Below, piece after piece: positions 7,859 to 13,112 of a stretch of 13,495 bases of DNA. Position 1 is the stretch's first letter. Each line of letters starts with the position of its first letter. A model generated the notes under the pieces. That model ran no database searches. It saw only the letters and a list, made by a program, of their open reading frames with translations, and was not told the DNA's origin. The position numbers were made by a program, and so were the translations under genes. Source of the stretch: an uncultured Bacilli bacterium (GTDB taxonomy: Bacteria > Bacillota_I > Bacilli_A > RF39 > UBA660); NCBI GenBank assembly GCA_947629425.1, contig CANRDR010000029.1, positions 1 to 13,495 of the forward strand, written 5' to 3'.

Positions 7859-8707
7859 GGCAATTTAACATTTAATAATAAAACTGATAGTCAAAATAAT
7901 ACTAATAATGAAACTAATAATAATCAAAATATAAATGACAATAATAATCAAAATATAAATGACAATAATAATCAAAATGTTAATGAAAATGAAAGTACAA
8001 ATAAGATAAATGAAGAAGATTTATTAAAATATTTAAATTATGTACCTATATCTGAAGTATATAGTACTGATGCATATTCAGGAAGCACTATAAATTATGA
8101 TAATATAGATAAAAAAATAATATTAGAAAATGTTTATAAAAATGTACCACTTTCTTATAAAGAAACTATGAGTAAAGAAGTAGAAAATCCTTTATCACCT
8201 AGTGGAAAAACAAATGCAGGTATATTAATTAGTAATTTTGATAATCAAACTAAAGAAATGTATAATAATATTATAAATAATATTAATGAGTTTGAAATAA
8301 ATGGTGGTATTATAATAAAACAAAATGGTTATTATACTGGTAAATCAGAACAAGCGGTAGTTGGTTTTGAAAAAATAAATAAAATAAAAGATTATTCTGT
8401 AACTGATAATGAATTAATAATATATGAACAAGCAGGATTTTATGAAGATAGTGATTTAGGAATAGATATTTACTATACTTCTAAAAAAGATAATATAATT
8501 TATAGTATAAATCAAGAAAATGCTAATTTTAATGGTGGTTATATGAGTAGTGATAATAAATATTATGAAACTGAAGAACAAATTATTGAAGCAAGTAAAA
8601 ACTATATATTAAATAATATAGATAAATTTAAAACATTTAAACATACATTTAGGTTAAATAAAGATACAAATAGATATTATTGGTATCAAACAGAATTAAG
8701 TGAATAG
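7757..8707 (+). CDS. Gene A: single-pass membrane protein with Asn-rich linker and outside domain
   Basis: A 316-residue protein of unrecognised function. MEEKKSNS is a short charged tip, residues 9-32 form one membrane helix (LIVLIVILIIFILGLGGFIG), residues 34-85 are an Asn-rich spacer, and the rest is a predicted outside domain. There is no Cys after the helix, so it is not an obvious lipoprotein. The C-terminal domain is shared with gene C: YVPIS, DAYSG, IDKxIxLENVY, NELIIYEQAG, FKHTF.LNK and YYWYQTEL occur in the same order. It contains no Cys. The start is fixed by AGAGGTG at 7746-7752 and by the identical start context of gene B. Its stop lies in a terminator stem. The 5' end is duplicated in gene B and the 3' end recurs as a fragment near 10600. 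Confidence 0.85.
   Translation: MEEKKSNSGLIVLIVILIIFILGLGGFIGYTVLNGNLTFNNKTDSQNNTNNETNNNQNINDNNNQNINDNNNQNVNENESTNKINEEDLLKYLNYVPISEVYSTDAYSGSTINYDNIDKKIILENVYKNVPLSYKETMSKEVENPLSPSGKTNAGILISNFDNQTKEMYNNIINNINEFEINGGIIIKQNGYYTGKSEQAVVGFEKINKIKDYSVTDNELIIYEQAGFYEDSDLGIDIYYTSKKDNIIYSINQENANFNGGYMSSDNKYYETEEQIIEASKNYILNNIDKFKTFKHTFRLNKDTNRYYWYQTELSE
7922..7993 (+). repeat. 24-bp tandem repeat coding (NQNINDNN)n
   Basis: Two identical 24-bp units (7922-7945 and 7946-7969) and a third degenerate unit (7970-7993) encode NQNINDNN, NQNINDNN and NQNVNENE, residues 56-79 of gene A. The period is a multiple of three, so unit gain or loss would change linker length without a frameshift. Confidence 0.9.
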
Positions 8708-8730
8708 AGCAAAATAATTGTTCTATTTTT
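8703..8730 (+). terminator. Terminator of gene A
   Basis: AATAGAGCAA (8703-8712) pairs with TTGTTCTATT (8718-8727) with one G-U wobble around a 5-nt loop, then T8726-T8730. The TAG stop (8705-8707) is inside the ascending arm. A near copy lies at 10620-10650. Confidence 0.75.
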
Positions 8731-8796
8731 AAAAAGTGGTTACAAAAAGGTGTAAAAATTAACAAAAAGTGGGTGCAAAAAAGGTGTAAGTTTTAG
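8731..8796 (+). repeat. Two 33-bp direct repeats, copy 1 array
   Basis: Units at 8731-8763 and 8764-8796 fit AAAAAGTGGNTRCAAAAARGTGYAA plus a variable tail. The same unit occurs three times before the intact ATPase gene (10670-10768). Within a unit two half-motifs of the type GGTGYAAAAA follow each other. Here the array abuts only the ATPase 3' remnant, so it appears orphaned by a deletion. Confidence 0.85.
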
Positions 8797-8982
8797 AAAA
8801 TACTCATCAAAAAGTTTAAAAATTTATAATGATTTATATCATCCTAAATATATGATTAGAATTAGTTTAAAAGATTTTGGTTATAATAATAAAACAAATA
8901 TTAAATCAATACCTTTATATGCAACATTCTTAATTAAAGATTTAGTTGATTAAAATCAACTATAACAAGTGTTATTAAATTG
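8795..8982 (+). pseudogene. 3' remnant of a DUF4143 ATPase gene
   Basis: These 188 bases match 11955-12142, the end of the intact ATPase gene and the DNA just after it, at an offset of 3160. By eye they differ at only a handful of positions: one lost base near 8806, one gained base after the stop, and a few substitutions. The remnant covers the last ~53 codons, including SKSLKIYNDLYHP and YATFLIKDLVD with the TAA at 8952-8954. Everything 5' (ATPase domain and nuclease-like motif) is missing and the join falls at the end of the second 33-bp repeat. There is no start codon or ribosome binding site, so it should not be expressed as a protein. Confidence 0.92.
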
Positions 8983-9002
8983 TAAAGTTATATAATTTCA
9001 AC

Positions 9003-9151
9003 CTTTTTTATTTATGATTATTGTAGTATTATTAAAATAGAGGTGTAACATGGAAGAAAAAAAGAGTAATAGTGGGTTAATAGTGTTGATAGTAATGTTA
9101 ATTATATTTATATTAGGATTAGGTGGATTTATAGGATATACTTTATTAAAT
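9003..9151 (+). repeat. Duplicated promoter/anchor block, copy 2
   Basis: This matches 7710-7858 with five mismatches: G to C just before the ATG, three changes that are silent or conservative in effect up to the membrane helix, and two adjacent changes at its end. It carries the ribosome binding site AGAGGTG (9039-9045) and the first 34 codons of gene B. Similarity to gene A stops abruptly after this point. Confidence 0.9.
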
Positions 9152-10531
9152 AGAAATGTATTATCTAATAATAACAATATTAATAATTATAATATATGTA
9201 GATTTAATGTTGAAAAAGATGATAATTATTTAGTAAAAAACGTAGATGTTATGAATAATTACATAGTTTATGAAAAACAAACAAATGATGAAGAAATAGT
9301 TAGTGAAATATATTCGTTAGATTGTGAAAAGTTATACGAATTAAATTATCCTGTTGAAATTATTAAAGGTAAAGATAATAATATTTATCTAATGAGAAAA
9401 GTAAATGCACATGAAGGATTACAAATTACTGAGTTATATAACTTAAGCAATAATATGGAAAAAGTTTTTGAAGATAATAATACTGATAATATTATAGAAC
9501 CTATACTTAATGAAAATAATAACACTTTAATAGGTTTAAGATATTCTAATAGTGAATATGATAAATATATAGATTTAGAAGGAAATATATTTGATTTAAA
9601 AGATAAAATAATAACTAATGAAGATGAATTTACTATAGGTAATCCAGTTATAAATAATAATAATTCTGTTATTGTTGTTAATGATTTTAATGAAAATTAT
9701 TATTTATTAAATTTAAATGATTATAGTTATTCCAACTCTTATAAAGAAATTATAAAATTATCAAGTGGTTATATTGTAGAAAAAAATAATAAAACATTAT
9801 ACATAGATAATAATGAACAAATAATTGATGAATTAGATAATATGTACGACAATTTCTGTTCTAAAGAATTATGTGTTTTTGGTAAATCAAACAAGTTATC
9901 TTTATATAATGGTAATAAATTAATTTCAGAAAATTTTGCTAATTATAATAACTCTAATATAAATGTTAGTGAAATTTACTATAATGGTAATTATTATATT
10001 GTAAGTTTGTATGATGATTCTGATTTAAATAAGTTAACAATATATGTAATTGATAATGATGGAAATATAAAAAATACTTATAAAAATATTTATGGAATGG
10101 GATATAATGAATCATCTAAAAAAACAGTTTTATATGAGAAGGATAATAATAAAATAACAATTTATAATACTAATTTTGACGTAGATAAAACTTATAATGT
10201 TGATAATAAAATTAATAAAGTTGGTTCTATATTGAATGAAAATAATAAAGATTATTTATATGTTTATAATGGTAATACTAACTATTTAGATTTAGATACA
10301 GGTAAAATTTATAATGAAGATGAAAAAAAACAACAAACAGTTTCATTTGAAAATATTACAATAGAATATAATAAAGATAATAAAAAATACAGTATAAAAA
10401 ATAAAGATAAAATAATATCAGAAGAAGAAAATTATGGATATTATAATAAAATAGACGATAATATATGGTATTATTTAGGAGAAAACTTTAATAAAGGTGA
10501 TATTATATTCATAAGTAATTATAAAAAATAA
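9050..10531 (+). CDS. Gene B: membrane-anchored protein with propeller-like outside domain
   Basis: A 493-residue protein whose first 34 residues are nearly those of gene A (MEEKKSNSGL..., helix at 9-32). After a short Asn run (about 39-45) it is unrelated to A. The outside part is built from many short beta-rich units with turns rich in Asn, Asp and Gly, for example YLLNLND, TLYIDNNEQII, KLSLYNGNKLIS, KLTIYVIDNDGNIKN, KITIYNTNFDV and YLDLDTGKIYNEDE. Spacing of about 40-50 residues suggests a beta-propeller, which is inference. The few Cys (51, 85 and a CSKELC pair near 270-275) could form disulfides outside the cell. Ligand and function are unknown. The gene looks like a chimera: the expression signals and anchor of A joined to a different head. 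It has no terminator of its own and would use the one at 10620-10650. Confidence 0.82.
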   Translation: MEEKKSNSGLIVLIVMLIIFILGLGGFIGYTLLNRNVLSNNNNINNYNICRFNVEKDDNYLVKNVDVMNNYIVYEKQTNDEEIVSEIYSLDCEKLYELNYPVEIIKGKDNNIYLMRKVNAHEGLQITELYNLSNNMEKVFEDNNTDNIIEPILNENNNTLIGLRYSNSEYDKYIDLEGNIFDLKDKIITNEDEFTIGNPVINNNNSVIVVNDFNENYYLLNLNDYSYSNSYKEIIKLSSGYIVEKNNKTLYIDNNEQIIDELDNMYDNFCSKELCVFGKSNKLSLYNGNKLISENFANYNNSNINVSEIYYNGNYYIVSLYDDSDLNKLTIYVIDNDGNIKNTYKNIYGMGYNESSKKTVLYEKDNNKITIYNTNFDVDKTYNVDNKINKVGSILNENNKDYLYVYNGNTNYLDLDTGKIYNEDEKKQQTVSFENITIEYNKDNKKYSIKNKDKIISEEENYGYYNKIDDNIWYYLGENFNKGDIIFISNYKK

Positions 10532-10569
10532 AATTTAATAATGTACTAATAATAATATAAGTGAATCAA

Positions 10570-10624
10570 ATATAAATAAATAACAAATAAATATTATTTG
10601 TATCAAACAGAAGTAAGTGAATAG
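10570..10624 (+). pseudogene. 3' remnant of a gene A paralogue
   Basis: Bases 10584-10624 match the last 41 bases of gene A (8667-8707) with five or so substitutions, and weaker similarity reaches to about 10570. In frame it reads YYLYQTEVSE-stop against YYWYQTELSE-stop in gene A. Only this tail and the terminator behind it remain, downstream of gene B. Confidence 0.82.
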
Positions 10625-10650
10625 GGCAAAAATAATTGTTCTATTTTTTT
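10620..10650 (+). terminator. Terminator copied from gene A, now behind gene B
   Basis: AATAGGGCAA (10620-10629) pairs with TTGTTCTATT (10636-10645) with two G-U wobbles, followed by T10644-T10650. It is a duplicate of the hairpin at 8703-8730 in which the substitutions keep the pairing. Confidence 0.75.
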
Positions 10651-10669
10651 AAAATTATTAGATATTTTT

Positions 10670-10768
10670 TAAAAGTGGTTACAAAAAGGTGTAAAATTCG
10701 CTAAAAAGTGGATGCAAAAAAGTGTAAAAATTATTAAAAAGTGGGTACAAAAAGGTGCAAACTATGAT
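10670..10768 (+). repeat. Three 33-bp direct repeats abutting the ATPase promoter
   Basis: Units at 10670-10702, 10703-10735 and 10736-10768 share AAAAGTGGNTRCAAAAARGTGYAA. The last unit runs into the extended -10 of the ATPase gene, so the array covers the region upstream of and across the -35. Regular phasing and position suggest operator iterons, perhaps bound by the ATPase product or another regulator; that is inference. The same stretch is an open frame spelling KKWxQKGVK-type 11-residue repeats. Unlike CRISPR, there are no unique spacers. Confidence 0.88.
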
Positions 10769-10801
10769 AAAATTAAATTAGTTATAGGAGAAAAAGTATG
10801 A
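10712..10801 (+). CDS. Possible small ORF of 11-residue Lys/Trp/Gln repeats
   Basis: From the ATG at 10712 the frame reads MQKSVKII KKWVQKGANYD KIKLVIGEKV and stops at TGA 10799-10801, overlapping the ATPase ATG (10798-10800) in an ATGA arrangement typical of coupled genes. The frame is open upstream to 10673 and adds KWLQKGVKFAKKW, but a TAA at 10670 blocks it and no ATG is available. The variable codon after Trp changes as TTA, GTG, ATG, GTA, always hydrophobic. Against coding, no Shine-Dalgarno precedes 10712, the likely ATPase promoter lies inside the ORF, and the conservation is as easily explained as a DNA motif. I consider it a weak candidate. Confidence 0.22.
   Translation: MQKSVKIIKKWVQKGANYDKIKLVIGEKV
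10765..10773 (+). promoter_or_regulatory. Extended -10 promoter of the ATPase gene
   Basis: TGA-TAAAAT (10765-10773) is an extended -10 with a poor -35 inside the third 33-bp repeat. AGGAG at 10786-10790, seven bases before the ATG at 10798, is a canonical ribosome binding site. A protein bound to the repeat would compete with polymerase here. Confidence 0.45.
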
Positions 10802-12114
10802 AAAGGAAAATATATAAAGATTTAATTGAATGGAAAAATGCAGAAAATTTTAAACCATTAATAGTATTAGGAGTAAGACAATGTGGAAAAACATATATAA
10901 TAGATGAATTTTGTAAAAAAGAATTTAAAAATTATAAAAAAATTAATCTATTATATGATAGTGATGTTGTTAAATTATATTCGTCTATAGATTCATCAGA
11001 AAAAAAATATAATGATTTAAAATTACTATTAGATTTTGATTTTGATAAAGATGACAGTGTTTTATTTATTGATGAAATTCAAGAAAGTGAAGAACTTATT
11101 TCTGAATTAAAATTTTTTAATGAAAAACATAGTAAAGTAAGAATAATATGTGCAGGTTCTTTACTTGGCGTAAAACTTGCTCGTTTAAATAAACCCTTTC
11201 CAGTAGGACAAGTAACAAGATTATATATGTATCCTATGGACTTTGAAGAATTTTTAACTGCTTATGATCAAGAACCTCTATTAGAAAAAATAAGAAATTG
11301 TTTTAAAAGAAATGAATCTATGGGAGTACTTCATAATAAAGCTATAGACTATTATAGAAGATATTTATTATCAGGTGGAATGCCAGAAAGTGTTAAAGCT
11401 TTAATAGAATGTGAAAATGACTATTATAATTATGATTTATCAAAACTAAATAATATAATAGAAGACTATAAAAATGATATGAATAATCATGTATCAAATC
11501 AAACTGAAACATTAAAAATTAGAAATGTTTATAATTCATTAACATCTCAATTACAAAACGCTTCTAAAAAATTTCAATATTCTGTAATAGAATCAAATGC
11601 TAAATCAAGAGAATATGTATTACCATTAGATTGGTTAATTGAAAGCAATATGGTACAAATATGTAAATGTGTTAAATTGCCAGAAAAACCATTATTAGGA
11701 TTTGTAGATAATGATACATTTAAAGTATATTATTCAGACGTTGGTATATTTAATAGATTAATAAATAATGATATTAAAACTATTATTCTTGATGATATGA
11801 AAATATATAAAGGAATAATTACTGAAAATTATGTAGCAAATCAATTAAAGGCTAGTGGAATAGATTTATTATATTGGAAAGGAAATAGAAATTCAGAAAT
11901 AGATTTTTTAATAACTACAAATGATGGAATAATACCTATAGAAGTAAAAGCAGAAGAAAATACTCAATCAAAAAGTTTAAAAATTTATAATGATTTATAT
12001 CATCCTAAATATATGATTAGAATTAGTTTAAAAGATTTTGGTTATAATAATAAAACAAATATTAAATCAATACCTTTATATGCAACATTCTTAATTAAAG
12101 ATTTAGTCGATTAA
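10798..12114 (+). CDS. AAA ATPase with DUF4143 / PD-(D/E)XK-like C-terminus
   Basis: A 438-residue protein of the widespread AAA_14 plus DUF4143 family. Walker A is GVRQCGKT (25-32, Lys31) and Walker B LFIDEIQ (Asp92, Glu93); CAGSLLGVKL follows as the sensor-1-like strand, and YPMDFEEFL and LLSGGMPE are typical family motifs. The C-terminal part has Asp369 (EIDFLI) and E382-V-K384, the D...ExK pattern of the restriction-endonuclease fold. Whether it cuts DNA is unknown; the family has no agreed function, and members are cytosolic, strain-variable and often sit alone or near accessory genes. The start at 10798 is supported by AGGAG at 10786-10790. The 33-bp repeats upstream and a second, broken copy of the gene's end at 8795-8982 mark it as part of a duplicated unit. 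Confidence 0.92.
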   Translation: MKRKIYKDLIEWKNAENFKPLIVLGVRQCGKTYIIDEFCKKEFKNYKKINLLYDSDVVKLYSSIDSSEKKYNDLKLLLDFDFDKDDSVLFIDEIQESEELISELKFFNEKHSKVRIICAGSLLGVKLARLNKPFPVGQVTRLYMYPMDFEEFLTAYDQEPLLEKIRNCFKRNESMGVLHNKAIDYYRRYLLSGGMPESVKALIECENDYYNYDLSKLNNIIEDYKNDMNNHVSNQTETLKIRNVYNSLTSQLQNASKKFQYSVIESNAKSREYVLPLDWLIESNMVQICKCVKLPEKPLLGFVDNDTFKVYYSDVGIFNRLINNDIKTIILDDMKIYKGIITENYVANQLKASGIDLLYWKGNRNSEIDFLITTNDGIIPIEVKAEENTQSKSLKIYNDLYHPKYMIRISLKDFGYNNKTNIKSIPLYATFLIKDLVD

Positions 12115-12156
12115 AATAACTATAACAAGTGTTATTAAGTTGATATTATAAAAAAT

Positions 12157-12180
12157 AAAAATACTAATAATGTATTTTTT
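12157..12180 (+). terminator. Terminator of the ATPase gene
   Basis: AAAAATAC (12157-12164) pairs perfectly with GTATTTTT (12172-12179) around a 7-nt loop, with a T run to 12180. The stem is A-T rich but the geometry is right. Confidence 0.65.
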
Positions 12181-12183
12181 ATT

Positions 12184-12212
12184 TTGAAAATTTAGTGTTA
12201 TTTCTTTATAAA
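12184..12212 (+). promoter_or_regulatory. Promoter of gene C
   Basis: TTGAAA (12184-12189), a 17-bp spacer and TATAAA (12207-12212) make a plausible promoter that begins just after the ATPase terminator. GAGGTG at 12231-12236 is the ribosome binding site. Confidence 0.5.
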
Positions 12213-12240
12213 TATGATATTCTTATAATAGAGGTGCAAA

Positions 12241-13023
12241 ATGAAAGATAAAAGAATTAATGGAATAATTTGGTTAGTTTTTATAATTTCATTAGGTATA
12301 TTAACCTTAGTACTATATAGAAAAGATATATCATCTGATAAAAAAAATACTAATAATATATTATTAAATGATGTAAAAAAATATTTGGAATATGTTCCTA
12401 TTTCAAATGTAGCTAATTCAATAAATAATTTTAAAGATGCATATAGTGGTAATATTATAAATATAAATAATATTGATAAACAAATTTTATTAGAAAATGT
12501 ATATTATAAATGTGGATATGAAAATACAAATGAAAAAGTTAAATATGATTTATGTGGAAATGTTTTATGTGAAGCCAATAAATATGTTTCAATAGAAGAG
12601 TTTAATAATAAATCAAAATCTATGTATAATTATGTTAATAATGAATTATCACAATTTATCGTAGTTGATGGCGATGTTATAAAATCAGATAATTATTATG
12701 CATTTTTTGAAGCAAGAGGAGATTATAAGGTTACAAAAGTAAATATAGTTAAAGACTATGAAGAATTAAATGATGAATTAATTATATATGAACAAGCAGG
12801 TTTAATACAAATTGATAACAATATTGCAAATATTTATAAATATCATAACAATAGATCAATATTAAATCAAATATCAATTATTAATGATAATTATACTGAA
12901 GCAATAGAAAAAGGAAAAAAATATATTGAAGAAAATATTAATAATTTTAGTATATTTAAACATACATTTAAATTAAATAAAGAAACAAATGAATATTATT
13001 GGTATCAAACAGAATTAAATTAA
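12241..13023 (+). CDS. Gene C: membrane-anchored paralogue of gene A
   Basis: A 260-residue protein of unrecognised function. One membrane helix at about 7-26 (NGIIWLVFIISLGILTLVLY) follows a short basic tip; the Asn-rich spacer of gene A is reduced to a few residues. The outside domain aligns with gene A along its length: YVPIS, DAYSG, NIDKQILLENVY, NELIIYEQAG, FKHTFKLNK and YYWYQTEL. Unlike A it carries three cysteines in one loop (YYKCGYE, YDLCGN, LCEAN), which may form a disulfide outside the cell. Its helix and upstream DNA are unrelated to the A/B block, so it is an older copy or one with a swapped anchor. The start is set by GAGGTG at 12231-12236 and the sequence GAGGTGCAAA directly before ATG. 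No strong terminator follows; lgt has its own promoter. Confidence 0.85.
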   Translation: MKDKRINGIIWLVFIISLGILTLVLYRKDISSDKKNTNNILLNDVKKYLEYVPISNVANSINNFKDAYSGNIININNIDKQILLENVYYKCGYENTNEKVKYDLCGNVLCEANKYVSIEEFNNKSKSMYNYVNNELSQFIVVDGDVIKSDNYYAFFEARGDYKVTKVNIVKDYEELNDELIIYEQAGLIQIDNNIANIYKYHNNRSILNQISIINDNYTEAIEKGKKYIEENINNFSIFKHTFKLNKETNEYYWYQTELN

Positions 13024-13044
13024 AAATATATAGTTAGTTTTAAA

Positions 13045-13073
13045 TTGATTAATATAACAAAAAAATATATAAT
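13045..13073 (+). promoter_or_regulatory. Promoter of lgt
   Basis: TTGATT (13045-13050), a 17-bp spacer and a perfect TATAAT (13068-13073) form the best sigma-A-type promoter in the window. AAGGAGA at 13101-13107 precedes the ATG at 13113. Confidence 0.7.
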
Positions 13074-13112
13074 TATATTAGTAATAAATTATTAAAATAA
13101 AAGGAGAATAGT

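Noticed and set aside
7757..7859. Lipoprotein signal for genes A, B or C, given the nearby lgt
   Set aside because: No lipobox cysteine follows any of the three helices; they look like uncleaved membrane anchors.
7654..7863. Minus-strand open frame of 69 codons across the uvrA terminator
   Set aside because: It is antisense to a terminator and to the membrane helix of gene A and has no ribosome binding site; the low-complexity Asn/Ile product is an A+T artefact.
8731..8796. CRISPR array made of the 33-bp repeats
   Set aside because: The units are directly tandem with no unique spacers of constant length, and no cas gene is present.
10532..10797. A separate unknown gene between B and the ATPase
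   Set aside because: The interval is accounted for by the gene A tail remnant, a copied terminator, the repeat array and the ATPase promoter; only the weak small ORF noted separately remains.
7710..12142. Insertion sequence or transposon carrying the duplicated unit
   Set aside because: No transposase, integrase, inverted terminal repeats or clear target-site duplication could be found; a tandem duplication with deletions explains the matches.
12224..12229. Perfect TATAAT just upstream of gene C as the -10
   Set aside because: The transcript would begin inside the GAGGTG ribosome binding site. TTGAAA/TATAAA with 17-bp spacing further upstream gives a sensible leader.
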